A stretch of DNA of 64,000 nucleotides from the NCBI GenBank assembly GCA_963678675.1, contig OY783192.1, positions 34,255,250-34,319,249 on the forward strand, written 5' to 3'. The notes under the pieces are model-generated. The model worked only from the letters and a program-made list of their open reading frames with translations, had not been told where the DNA came from and did no database searches. The position numbers and the translations under genes are program-made. Shown here in pieces: positions 45,699 to 57,464 of this stretch (its first letter is position 1; each line of letters starts with the position of its first letter). The stretch is from Xiphydria camelus (Eukaryota; Arthropoda; Insecta; Hymenoptera; Xiphydriidae).

Positions 45699-48600
45699 TG
45701 TATACGATTTTGTCCACCTTAATGACCTTTTTTACTATTAATGATTGCAACGAATAATTATCATCATCGAGATACTGCGTTTTTCAATAGCAATTTCTAC
45801 GGGTATCTTTTGTACGTTCGTTACGAAAATATTAGATTAATTTTCGCGTCGAAAAAATTGGAGTATTGAAGATATTATACGAATGGAAAGAAAAAATTGT
45901 TTTACGATTTTTAGTCCATCGAACATGAGTTTTAAGTATTGATATCAGCAGGATAAGTTCTGCATTGTAAACAAAAAATTGTGGGTTTTAATATATTTTT
46001 ATATAAAGTTTTTTTTTCCAACACGTAATTATGAAAATTAATATCTATATTTCCTTATTAAACTTCCTTTGGAAATTTCATAACGAAGTATATTAATTTT
46101 CATAATCACGTATTGGCTAAAAGCTTTGTATACATTTATATTAAGTTTAATACAAATTTTGTTTACATTGTGGTGAAATTCAACTACACCCCGTACGCGA
46201 AACTTCCGAGCAGGACACCCTGTATAGTCGGATTTTTGAAAACTGCTCGCAGCGAAGCTTGTGTAGTACGCTCAGAAATGCAGGTGCAGTTGCCGTAGAA
46301 TACGCTTGGGAGCCTTTAGGATCTCCTTCGATTATCGGTATTCAGGGTCGCGAAATTTGTAAAACGAGAGAAAACTCCCCTCCTGCCTTCTCAGCGGAGG
46401 GTAGGTATAGGGCGGAAGGATTCGGGTATACCGAAAACTCGGCAACACCTGGTCCCGCACTATCGTAACGACACCAAGCAGCCGCATCTGAGCCAGCCCG
46501 TTTTATTCCACAGTTCGTAGGTATTAGAGACTAATAATTGCGCAGGCCTCTAGTTAATTAATTATAGGAAGTAACACGATACGCGTAATAGAACAAATTA
46601 GAAATATTGTTTCGTCCTAAAGTTTTATCATGAAATTGCTCCATGGGGAACTTAAAGGCGTCTGTGGGACCGAGTGTTCGACCCAGAGGTGGCCTAATAT
46701 GTGAGAATTTCGCTTGTCGATTAATTATATAATAAGCCGTGTGAATAAGAGCAGGGAATATAGCTATACTTGCCCCTATATAGTATGATCTCGTTGCCTT
46801 CCTTTATACGATATACAAGGTGATGTGTTTTGTACTTCCCAGTAAATAAGTTTTGTGGTAGCTTTTCATTAGGCGCAGCTGGAGTTGGTAATGCTGCGCC
46901 TGCGGAAGGCAACCGCGAAACCGAGTTGTTGCGGGGTATGAAGCGTATCGTCTTGTACATATACACGAGTATATTATATACTCGTAATAAGCGTATGCGT
47001 AACGTAGTAAACTATGCAAATGCCCTTAATCGAAACTAGCTTTTGCTACGAGTCGCTAGCTGAGTTGTATGCGAGCGATTGTTCGATTGAAGCAACAGAT
47101 AGGCATGCAAAGAAAGGAGAGGGACCGTAAACTGAAATTTCAATTAAACTCGATGAAATGTCTTCAGAAATATTACGCGACGCTGTTTGGTAGAATGTCG
47201 TAAGAGATTCTTGAGGGAACAATTGGAAAACATTGTTTTGTCAGTAAAGTCTGGCTGTGACACCAAAACGAAGAATATAGAATTGTAAAAATTTCGTCTC
47301 TTGGTAATTTGTAACGTGGAGAGATGAATTAGTAGTTGCTAGAGTGCGCGATAATTTGCTACTCTTGCAAAGGTTGTCGCAATACTGATTGTTAATTTCA
47401 ATATGATACATTTTCCCTTACTGAATATTTAACAACTTGTTCCGCATTGCGAGATAAGATTATTCTAAAAAAGCCACTAATTTTGGCTTCGCATTCGGGC
47501 TTGGCCAGTTTTTTTTTATAGGAATATCATAAACCTCCACTGTAAAATATTTCGTTATACGTTGCATGTTGCTAACTCGGAAAAATTCGTACTCCTGGGA
47601 ATTTCTTATGAAAAAGACTATTTGGACTGCGTTGGGAGTTGATAAGATAAAAAATGGGCGAATTACAGGAGATTTTATAAGGATTACGAACATTTGAGAA
47701 ATTTCAGTTCATGGTACACCAAGCAAAGTATGGATTGTTGTCGTCCAAGTCGAAATCTTCGTCGACGATCGAAAATTGATTCGATGCAATAACAAGATTC
47801 ACGCTACATCTAATGATGGATTGTAAACAAAATGATTTACACGAAGTCGCAGTAGTTACTCGACCTAGACCGTCCGATCGAAGCACCGAATGGATAATTA
47901 CCGAAAAATAAAAAGAACCAAAACGAACAAGCGAGACGTCGTATAACGCAGGTGCGTAAATAATTCGTCCATTTAATAATTAAGAACATTCTGACGCTTT
48001 CTATGTGCCGGGAATGCGCGTTTGTCTAGTGTCTCGAAAGAAATGATTGTTAAAAATAATTCCCCTTCCCCAGACACGCGTGTATACGTAATGCATTGTA
48101 TAACAATCGTAGCGTCCATTTTTTACCTCTCCTTGTTGTTTGTTATATTGAGGTTTATAATGCTACGTGTGGAGAATCAAAATTCAGCGCTAATAAAAGA
48201 GAGAATATCTATACACGTTCTTCGATTATTTAAATGATTCCTTCACTAGTAAAGATAGTATATTTTTAATTCGTAAAAAATGAATTTCATAAAGTTTAGC
48301 TATTTAACATTTGGAAATTCAGAAATATTTATACTTTTGGCCATTCATTTAATCGCAACAGTTATTTTTTTGTAAAACAATAAGCAGCCTCGCGTGGCAT
48401 TCCTTTTCACCAATAAGGTTCCAGTCTGAGTTGGATTCCCTAGGAAAGTCGCCGTTTTTCAAAAATTTTAGATTCATTCTCATTTCCAAATAAAAATGAT
48501 TTTACTAATGAACTACAGTGTTTTCAGTAAAGGAGATCATCGAATTGTTACACGTGTTCTTCGTTTTTCATGGTAAACTATTGTAGTCAAACACGCGCGG

Positions 48601-48768
48601 TGTGATTGAGTAGTGGGGGAACCTCTGTTCCTAGAATTTCTCGGGATTACCTTCCCCTAACCGCCCTTGGGGTTCTTTATAACGGGATTGTACTATATTT
48701 CATGTTCCGCGCGGGGCCCCTTTCAACGTACCTACTCCACTGGTTTATACCGCTCTACCGCGTATCGA

Positions 48769-48792
48769 CTCTCTCTCTCTCCCTCTCTTTCT
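48769..48792. repeat. CT microsatellite
   Basis: A run of CT and CCCT units immediately left of the Harbinger element. Confidence 0.6.
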
Positions 48793-48797
48793 GCAAG

Positions 48798-49486
48798 TAA
48801 AGGCGGCTTTACACGACGCTAGTAACTCGTACGAGTCACTAAAACCGAGTACTCACTTTTAGTACTCTCCTTGTGTATAGTGCGTGTCACATGTTGTGTA
48901 ATAGTTGATCGTTGCGTGTAGTTTTTTAAAATGGCTAAGTGTGGGGTGAAAAGATACCACTTTAAAATTTGTAGAACTGTATAGAGACGAAGAATGTTTA
49001 TGGAATACGAGCCTGAGTATAGCTTCTCTCATTGTTGTATCGGTTCGTTGTATTCGTGGCGATATTTTCTCCAGCGGTAAATTAAAAGTATCTGAAGACA
49101 TTCGCGTACAATTTCGGTATTCGGGAATATCCTCTAAAGGCATACTTGAAGCCCCGCGCGGATCTTCTAGCCAGCCGTGTTCTTACCCGTATTCTTGTTG
49201 GCACGTTTTCTTCCAATTCGATTATTTCTATCAATTCTTCGCACAACATTTGAATACACATCTTTATACACTTTCTGATCAAATACTTTTTGTATATAGT
49301 GCTCATCTTTGCAAGAAAATAAGAGAAAAAACTCGACTACTGGAAATTGCCGCTAAACCGAGTGGCGTCTACACGTTAAAAACCAATTTTAGCGCGTAGA
49401 CGCCACCTATCCCCGTCAAAAACTCGCCTCCAGTACTCGCCCCAGTGACTCGTACGAGTTACTAGCGTCGTGTAAAGCCTCCCTAA
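48798..49486. mobile_element. PIF/Harbinger element with broken transposase
   Basis: The element (48801-49483) is bounded by TAA on both sides, as PIF/Harbinger requires. Its terminal repeats are about 40 bp: GGCGGCTTTACACGACGCTA with inner GTAACTCGTACGAGT, inverted at 49447-49483. Minus-strand frames give RTRLARRSARG (about 49150-49200) and, in another frame, an EDIPEYRNCTRMSSDTF, LEKISPRIQ, DTTMREAI series, which matches the N-terminal region of Harbinger transposases. Frame changes and the absence of the catalytic domain make it non-autonomous. Confidence 0.82.
49000..49205 (-). pseudogene. Harbinger transposase N-terminal remnant
   Basis: It reads from about 49205 downwards: the RTRLARRSARG frame shifts to the EDIPEYRNCTRM, RIQRTDTTMREAI frame. 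The DDE domain is absent. Confidence 0.65.
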
Positions 49487-50457
49487 CATTACCCGTATGC
49501 CTGTGTCCGTTAATTTTTTTGATCCACTTACGCGCCGTACGGCCGACATTTACGCGAAAATGCTATTTACGGTATAGCCTCGACATTGTTGATTTATCCG
49601 AACGCGGTGGACGCGCATTACGGTAAATCAACGTGCCTGAACGGCGAAAGCAGGTAGGTGTGCGAAGGAAGAATCGAGGTTGCGAGCTCGCCGAGAGAAT
49701 GGGGCTGCGCGGGTAAAAAATACGTGCAGCCGCTCTATATCGAGATTGTAAACAATTCCAACGCGGCCGATCGCCCGATATCGACGCGCATTTGGAAAAA
49801 CGTGTCGGATTCGAGTCTCGCGGGAGAATTTGCTTCTTTCACGTACCTTGTGGTTCCCTCCAAAACTTATTACTGGTATAAGAGTCGTCGAGAGGTTATC
49901 TTCTGGTATTTGTCGCAGTCGCTTCGCCTTCGCGAACTCACGCGCACGATAATGCTATTCACCTCTTGCACTTCGATGAAGAGTCCTTCCCGCAGGATGA
50001 AACGCTTGTCGGCCGGCGCGAAGCGAGAGAAATACTGTGGAAATTCGTCGAGTAACCGTTACTCGAACGGAAAAACGCACAACCGGCAGACCGCAAGTCG
50101 GCGCGAACGAAGCACGAACTAAGCGGATCGCACCTAGAGCGTCGTGTTTACTGCGCGGAACGGTCGGCGACTCGCGCATGCGTGACGACGGCATGTTTCT
50201 ATGTAGCGTGCCGGGCGATACGAACGTACGGAAAAGTGATACAGTGCTGTCTCTTCCTAATGTTTCACGCTCGGGGCTTACAGAATGCTTATCCTTGAAA
50301 ATGCTTCGTATATCATCTATCGTTGCGTTACGATGAACTTTTCACTCTTCCGGATATCATTTTCCGTATAAATAATATTTCGGTATAGCGCAGAAACAGT
50401 TTTAAAGGTAGGATAAATTATTTGCATTTGTCCTGTACACTTAATTTGATTTACACA

Positions 50458-51209
50458 TTATCCGGTATATTTACACGGTTTGAGTACGAAAACAGGACGA
50501 AAATGGTCAGACACTCCCCTGAATGAGCTGCGACCGACGTGATTTCTATCATCCGTAGTACTCTTGCTGAATCTCGTTAAGATCGAAGCGACCGAGGAGT
50601 CGAGAGACGTTGATATTAATCGTTGAGATCCTCCACGGGCTTCGGCAAATTTTTCTCGAAGCTTCGTCCCACTCGGAATAAATCGAACTCCATTTTCTCG
50701 ATTTTTGAGATGAGCTCCTTCCCCTTTGTCACTCTTAATTAACTTCTCTTTCGATTTATCGATGACGGGACTCTTGTTCTGCCCATATTCGCTCCAGCAT
50801 CGTCGAAAGCTCGCGAAAACCTCGTTCCACAAACAAATCTCCTCGACTATATTTATAACAATTTTTAGAACTTAAGATATACATAAATACTGCTTTATAT
50901 ACACCAATTGTAGAACATTATTGGTTACTGTGGAATAATAATCAAAATGAATTATGTATCCATTGTCAAACTTACCATACAAAAGTAACGTTAGAAATAA
51001 AAAGCAGCCGGCAAGTGCTCCAGCTTCGGGCAATAACACATAAGCCAGGCCTATGAGAGCAGGTCCTTCGCGCAGTGCCATCCCTTGTATGGTGTTGATC
51101 AGCCATGGCGTGTAAAGATACGGCACGCGATATTTCTCGCCAAGGGTCACCAGGATAGTCGAGATGACGCCCGAAACTACGTTTGTTGCTAATATTTTAA
51201 TTTTCAAAT
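50458..51209 (-). CDS. Four-helix membrane protein of unknown family, gene A (C-terminal part)
   Basis: Two joined exons are seen: 51209-50976 and 50846-50458 (phase 1 junction giving LLLY-VEE). The first holds one helix (KILATNVVSGVISTILVTLG), then KYRVPYLYTPWLI, a helix with GLAYVLLPEAGALAGCFLF, and the start of the last segment; the second continues EEICLWNEVFASFRRCW and ends in a charged 95-residue tail. The order of helices, the Y/P-x-LY-x-PWL element before helix 3 and the W-x-x-V-x-x-x-x-R ending helix 4 recur in the genes at 52669 and 54957. Upstream exons were not resolved; a piece at about 51840-51952 (acceptor TTACAG, reading AETTYVSIMCFMTSFLSSIA) may be one, but its donor phase does not fit. 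Confidence 0.6.
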
Positions 51210-52668
51210 CTGCAATGCGTAGGTATTGAGTGATTATTAGACGACTTGTAGGGACGATATATTGTACCTCTTGGCATTTTCGCAAAAATCGAAATTTCTG
51301 GAATCGAACTCTCGACCACCCTCACTTATGTATTTCTTCGCGCTGATTCCGAAAATAACTGATTTATTGGGCAAACTTCAAAAGAATATTGAAATATCGA
51401 TGATTTTTTGTAAAAAAAATAATTTTTCATGCATAAAATCGCCGATAACTTATGCCTTTCGAGATACCGATCTAATAACTCAGCTTTTCGTAATCAGCGC
51501 GAAGAAATACACAAGATAGAGTGGTTCAACGATCGATTTCGGAGATTTCGATTTTTGCGAAAAATTGGAAAAAATGTCAAGGGAAAAAGGGAAGAGCTTG
51601 GACCAATTAATAGATAAAATTCTGCATTCGCGATTATCACGACACAGTTAGACAACCCTTTTTTCTTTGTATCTGAAGCAGAATTATGCCCAAAAAATTC
51701 GTTTTCACTGTTGCATACATCGAAATTTATTTTTTCAAATAAAAAATGATAAGAAAGGAGCTTTTGTCGGATTAAAATTAGATTGAATTGCTAATGGAGG
51801 TGAAAATTACTGTAACTTCGGTGAAAGAACGTATTGAATGCTACAGCGTTGTTTGTGGAGTGTCCTAAGGGATATCGAGTTCCCATCTCGAGGGCGATTG
51901 AGCTCAGAAAACTTGTCATGAAACACATTATGCTGACGTACGTGGTTTCTGCCTGTAATTTTATCGAGATATTACGTTCCAATTTGCTTGAAATTATTTA
52001 TATAAACATTGATTCGAAATTGAAAAATCTTTACTTTTTGGTTAATTTTGGTCACTGAAATCGGAGCAATCTTCATTGACGAGTCACTGCTAATTTGTTT
52101 ATGTTTGAAAACCATGATGATGGCGATACTTTAGCTAGCTATTATTTATACGAGGCGTTTTAACGTGAAATTTTAATTACAATTTTATCGGTTTCCTGGA
52201 AATCAGACTTTTAAGCAAAGTTTTGACGGATATGTCATTCACCTTGCGATAGCTGAAGAAAGTCGATTCGAGAGACGTGCGAACGTCGCTTGAGTTGAGT
52301 TCAGTCGAGCAATCAATGAATTATGCCTATGATTATAGGTTGGCCGGTGGGACGCCACTATTAAGTGATATGATTAAAGTATCAATTAATAGAACTACGT
52401 GTTTAATTACTTATTTAATTCGAAAAGGAAGACATATTTTTTTAGACATATCTCATTTAAATAAAATTTTATCTTAACTGCAAACGCGCAGATCGTTATT
52501 ACAAAAATTACTTAATATGATTTTACAGAACAGCGTACGTAAATATGTACACATAATTTATTACAGAGACGATCGATAAGCAGACAGAGTCCGATTCGTA
52601 TCTGATTAATAAAACAGTTCGAAATGACGAGGGTACAATATTTTTTATTTGAACAGTTTGATAGGCGA
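51210..52668. other. Region between four-helix genes A and B
   Basis: It holds the foldback element at 51271-51568 and a possible minus-strand exon at about 51840-51952. The rest is AT-rich with no supported feature; TTTATT at 52644-52649 can serve as the poly(A) signal of gene B. Confidence 0.4.
51271..51568. repeat. Foldback element, about 95-bp imperfect arms
   Basis: ATTTTCGCAAAAATCGAAAT and TGTATTTCTTCGCGCTGATT on the left are inverted on the right (AATCAGCGCGAAGAAATACA, ATTTCGATTTTTGCGAAAAA), around a 110-nt AT-rich loop. It lies just upstream of the visible exons of gene A, so probably in its intron. Confidence 0.8.
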
Positions 52669-53417
52669 TCATTTTAGGGATAAATTTCGAGCTTGCTGAT
52701 AAAATAGACAAAAGACCTGCAGCCAATTATGAGCCGCTAGCATAGCGAGAAAAATCTCATCTCGTTTGACATGAAGTCCGTCCAAGAAAAGTCTGATGAA
52801 GAATACGACGATTTCTATGATTATAACGCACAGCTGCATCAGGAGCCACGGCATGTACAACATAGGGTATTCCTGCATCGGGTCAAATCATAAATGATTT
52901 TAATTTCTTCATCGCTCGTCTTTTGAATTATTTAGACTATTTTTACCTTTATTCGACATTATTGAGAAGTAAAAGAATATTATTCGCAAAACAATTTTAT
53001 ATTTCTGTGCTCGCTCTTGATGTGTTTCATGTGAAAAGAAAAGTGCATACCGTTATTGCACCCAGCACCATCAGTGTGTAATGTTCTATTCCTAAAATGG
53101 ACGTCATCAGTTTGAGATCCCTTTCGACAACTACGGGCACTAAAAGACGCATTAAATTTCTTGAATTAGGTAATAGTATCTTCTCTTGTACCTTTACTAG
53201 TTTTATTAAAAACCTGACGTTTTGTTCATTTTTATAATATATAGAAATAACCATCTAAAAATTTATATATATTAATTTTTGTCGGTAAATCAGCTAGTTA
53301 CGGCAATTTTATTTGGTGTATTGTCAATTAAGAGCGGTTTACCTTCATCGGAACTTTTCGATTGCGAAGGATTTCTGCTCGGGAATTTATAATTCATTAT
53401 TCGAATGATATCGAAAG
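52669..53417 (-). CDS. Four-helix membrane protein of unknown family, gene B (C-terminal part)
   Basis: Three phase-consistent exons: 53417-53343, 53139-53051, 52872-52669. They encode a hydrophilic segment (FDIIRIMNYKFPSRN...SSDE), then VPVVVERDLKLMTSILG, a helix (IEHYTLMVLGAIT), EYPMLYMPWLL leading into a second helix (CVIIIEIVVFFIRLF), and after DGLHVKRDE a last helix ending NWLQVFCLFYQQAR. The stop (TGA) is at 52669. The 29-codon frame at 53982-53896 (RIGRVACTLC ... VYVTMLGFIGT, with acceptor and donor-like borders) looks like an earlier exon but joins at the wrong phase, so an exon is missing or this is not part of it. Same layout as genes A and C; function unknown. Confidence 0.6.
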
Positions 53418-54956
53418 CTGTAATCATCTACGGAAATAAATAAAGTATTAGTGTCACACATATACACGGATCGATATTTTTGGAAAATAAATTTTGACTG
53501 GTTTCTTTTCATTTTCCGTTCTCGCATACCTACTCTAATTAAATAACTTTAAATTAAAGAATATTTTTAACTAATTTCCACTCGATATCAGCTTTTGCAG
53601 TTTTTGCTCAACATTTTTTGTACTTATTGAACCTATGCGAAAACTATTGAGAAATGAATCATTTTGCAAAGAAATTTTTGAAGAATTTTTGTAAAATCCA
53701 ATAGGATTTTCACGAAATTCTTGGTGCCATTATGGATTTTTATAGAATTTATTTAACTATTTATAAATTAAAATGGGAAGCGTATGATGACTAATAATTA
53801 TACTAAGCGTATAATTCTAAATTTGTAGTTTTTTGTACAAACGTCTCCATCACAAATATATAAAAGAATCACTTGAAAAATTACGATCGACTAACGGTCC
53901 CAATGAAGCCGAGCATGGTGACGTAGACAGAATTTCCCATAAAATACTGGTCACATAATGTACAAGCCACTCGTCCGATACGCTAAATGAAAAATAGGTT
54001 AAGTGGTTTTATTAATAAAATCCGACTAAACGGGGGCAATTGCCAAAATTCACAAGTTTATAGGGTATTATTAATTATTGACACTCTATTCGCTCCTCAT
54101 GTGGATCACTATACGCCGCTAAGGCGGCCAAAAGCGTTATTTTCCAAAACTGCCGCTTACCGATTTCCTATTTCTCTCGAATATGGAGGTTAAGCTGCAG
54201 GTCGTGGGTTTTTTCGAGATCCTACCCATTCTAGAATTCGACCCGACTTACCCCTTGTATACCCCGCACCCCTATTCGGCCAAGTTGGGCAACATAAATG
54301 TGTTACTTTTAAAAAATCATTAAAAACTGATGTTTGCCATGGAGTTTGTCATGCAGTTGTATCCTTCTCATCGTAGGACACGCACACGCTGCGATTTTCT
54401 TCTATTAATTAGAATTAGGGTCTGTGCACAATGAAGAAACAGGAAACAGGAATAAGGAGCAGCGCTTCACATACGTACACATACGCTAAAAGCATACGTA
54501 TGCATAGCGTATGTGAAGTGCTGTTTCTTAATCCTATTTTCCGTTTCTTCATTGTCCATAGACCCTTGATGTTAGCAAAATTCGGTACCGATCTCAAAAA
54601 AGTCTTCATTTTGATACATTAATGTTTCTCTTTTCGTTAACTTAACTTTATATTTATCAATTAGTGATTTTTCTAACATAATCCGACATTCAAATGAAGA
54701 AGAAGTGAAAATATTAGTGTATTTAAAAGAAAACTACCTATGTGACGACTTTTGGGACTGCATTATCTGGCTCCCGGATTCAGAAACGGATCATCCTTTT
54801 GATTGGTCACCTTTTACAATTGTTTTGCTCTTGGTTGCTTCGATCAACGCAGACCATGAAAATCCCGTAAAAGCCGACATCGAACTGACATTTTTTTAAA
54901 AAAATTAGAATTCGTTTCGACTCATCAACCCCTTCGAAAATCGATAAATCAGTGCA
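53418..54956. other. Divergent spacer between four-helix genes B and C
   Basis: It contains the possible gene B exon at 53896-53982, the palindrome at 54418-54565 and presumably promoters of both genes, which point away from each other. A hydrophobic frame at 54705-54899 (plus) has no splice support. Confidence 0.4.
54418..54565. repeat. 148-bp near-perfect palindrome
   Basis: GGGTCTGTGCACAATGAAGA at the left is inverted as TCTTCATTGTCCATAGACCC (whole arms pair down to a GCATACGT-type centre near 54491). Both strands therefore encode similar spurious peptides. It sits in the divergent spacer between genes B and C. Confidence 0.88.
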
Positions 54957-56442
54957 ATGAATAGGCAGCTCCCTCGGATCTACAGTTACGAGGAATATCA
55001 TGAGAAACTTAAGCAAACCCGCGAGGGATATCGGGCAATGCCAGTGAGTCCAGCTTTCGTCGACACGTTTCGATCGCTTCGTCGATTTACGACAGAAGTA
55101 CACGCTTCTCGCAATTTCAACAGGAAGAGGCTAGCGAGCTCGCAGCACGAAAGATCAGCGACCTCGCTGAGCTTACATTAAAATCGAAGCACGAAAAGCC
55201 CAGGAAGCAGCGCCCGGAAGATAATGAGGTGTATCACACTGTTCAGGCGTTACTGCTGGCCTTTTCCGTTCTGGCGTTGAGCTGTCACGGTGTTCTTTAC
55301 GGACGCTCGGAATACAGCCTCTTGCAAAACGGCCAAATGGTCAATGGGTTCATTCCGGCGCACAGGGCCGTTGTGACCCTCAGTTTAGGGTACTCCGTAT
55401 CTTATTCCCTTCTGTCCTCGGTCGCCGCTTGCATGCTCCTCTACTCCCTCGTTTCCGTAAGTTGAAGCTCGTAATTTGCATTGCGGAAAACGTTCGAAGC
55501 TCCTTACCTCGACGTTGACGACCGGATAGTCGATTAATCTTTCTGCTTAGTCACATCTCTGTAGTCACCAAGAGTCCATTCGATCCAGGCTCATAAATAG
55601 ACCCTCGTCAGATCTCGGAATAAATAGTTTCTTCTGAAAACTCATACTACGAACCTTCTTCGAACTTTGGAAACAATCGTTTTTGAAACGTGCAGTATAG
55701 AACTATTAATTGCTTCAAAGAACCAAATCTCATGAGAAGCATCCGTTGACTTTATTGAGAAAACTCAAAAAATAAAGAAGTTATGACGCTTTTAGTGAAG
55801 CAGTTCATTTTAAACGCATTATTCACGATCTTTTTTGAATTTGTCATCATTTCATTTCTTACGTTGACACGATGATTTGATATTCTACAATGTCCGAAGA
55901 ATTTTTCATAAATTACCGGTTTAAATTGGACGGGCGTTGTTCCAGTGGCTATTATTTAAAAATCGGTTGGATCCATTTGACCCACATGCGTCCATCGCGG
56001 AACTATACTAATGTATAGATAATATTACTACGGAGGGTTAAGTAATCGTATGAGCCATTCAACATTTTTATACATCTATGAGGCAGCTAATCAAATTGAA
56101 TTTTCATTTGAAAATGATTAACGAGTTTTAAATTATATTTATAGAAGAAGCCTCGCTGGAGTCTTCCATCAATTATTTTGTACATGGCAGACTTGGTATG
56201 CGATGTAGGCGATGCAATCATGGCCTCTTGGCTGTTTTTTGGAAATCTTCGTCTCGCGACTGCCATCTTCTACATCGTTGGAATAACTTCCGTGATCAGT
56301 AGGTTATTATTTATAGAAATGAAAGGTTTTCACAGTCATCGAACAACTAAAAACGTTTGTTGCGTTACGTTGTGCTTTAGTGGGAGAATTATGGATTTGG
56401 CTGGGCGTTCTTCGGCTCTACGAAAACAGGACGTTCAAGTGA
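54957..56442 (+). CDS. Four-helix membrane protein of unknown family, gene C (complete)
   Basis: Four exons: 54957-55043, 55124-55456, 56145-56298, 56336-56442, for 226 residues, all GT-AG and phase-consistent. The N-terminus (MNRQLPRIYSYEEYHEKLKQ and a charged stretch to about residue 64) is hydrophilic and coiled-coil-like. Helices are at about 66-88, 112-139, 150-172 and 177-210. Helix 3 is preceded by KKPRWSLPSIILYMADL, echoing the YLYTPWL and LYMPWLL elements of genes A and B, and helix 4 ends with ELWIWLGVLRLYENR. A poly(A) signal is at 56573. No signal peptide and no enzyme motif are visible. Insect genomes carry several orphan four-helix families; I cannot name this one. It is transcribed away from gene B. 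Confidence 0.75.
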
Positions 56443-57464
56443 CTTGCCCGTGAAATTTTGGGCAATTTTTGAATATTTATTTACAGATTTGTAGGATTTA
56501 CATGCAGTGTCTTTGTGAATTTTGTGATCTGTTTTATATCGTGTATACGTCTTTTGTACAACAATAAAATATACTTTAATTAATGGTGAAAGATTCAAAA
56601 GCATCCGTAATTTCTTTTAATTATTAGTAAAGTGGTTATCGCACATAAATAAATAGACCCTCAAAAAAATGTTTTTCAGAATAAATGTGTTTCAATCTAA
56701 ACTGTAATATGCATATATATAGAACAGAAAATTTATTATAATTTAAATAAAAAAGAGCGTTTAGTTTGATTTGATAATGCAATAATTATAAAATATATGC
56801 TCTTACCTTAAATTAAGAACTATACACATACATATAATAGACATAATTGATCTGGAAATTTATTAAAAAAGAGAGTTTATTTGGATTTGGCAATATAATA
56901 ATTATAAAATATATATTCATACCTTAAATTAAGAAATATATACATATAATGGACAATCGTGTATCCTTGGTATGTATCCTGGAAATTTTATAGAGTTTTC
57001 GTAGATATTTAATCAACGATATTAAAATTATGGTCTGCGTGGATACATGACATGGATGTAAAAAAAATCATAATATTCACACATTCAGGTTTAGTTAGCC
57101 GAGAAATCAAAAGTAATGCAAAACATTTTCTTCTCGTGATGATATTCGTTGAAAGATTTTAAAAAAATGGTATAAGCCTTCTTAAATATAAAATTAAAAT
57201 GTGTGGTTTACGACGAGGAAGATGACGAGGACGATTTGTACTTACTAAAATAACAGAAAAGAAAAATACCATCTACTTACTTGATATTTCTATCGATGAT
57301 TAGAATCATGAATAATTCATATTATTTGTAGTCTATTCCTTTCTCCTACTCTATCACAATTTAAAAAGTTCATAAATTTTTTAACTTTTGGAATTGCCAG
57401 CAGTTGATTGCAGGCATTGCTTTAATTAAATGTAATTACGATTTCGATCGAATCACAGATTATA
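56443..57464. other. AT-rich convergent spacer
   Basis: It holds the facing 3'UTRs of gene C and the glycosyltransferase-like gene. An imperfect duplication is visible: AAAAGAGCGTTTAGTTTGATTT with TAATAATTATAAAATATATG near 56752-56810 recurs at 56868-56925. Nothing else is seen. Confidence 0.5.
56573..56578 (+). terminator. Polyadenylation signal of gene C
   Basis: AATAAA lies 131 nt after the stop at 56442. Confidence 0.55.

Larger units (their letters stand above)
44928..50457. other. Gene-poor 5.5-kb stretch
   Basis: It contains the claudin-like 3'UTR, the pogo-like MITE (45386-45698), the Harbinger element (48801-49483) and a CT microsatellite. Open frames such as 154 codons at 49658 show neither domains nor splice logic. 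No other gene is seen. Confidence 0.55.

Noticed and set aside
48606..48800. Hydrophobic 64-codon frame
   Set aside because: It ends in the CT microsatellite and abuts a transposon; no support.
49658..50122. 154-codon plus-strand frame
   Set aside because: Basic, Ser/Arg-rich composition, no homology or splice context; probably chance.
54415..54622. Two opposed frames of 64 and 63 codons with similar peptides
   Set aside because: They are the two strands of one palindrome, so the similarity is automatic.
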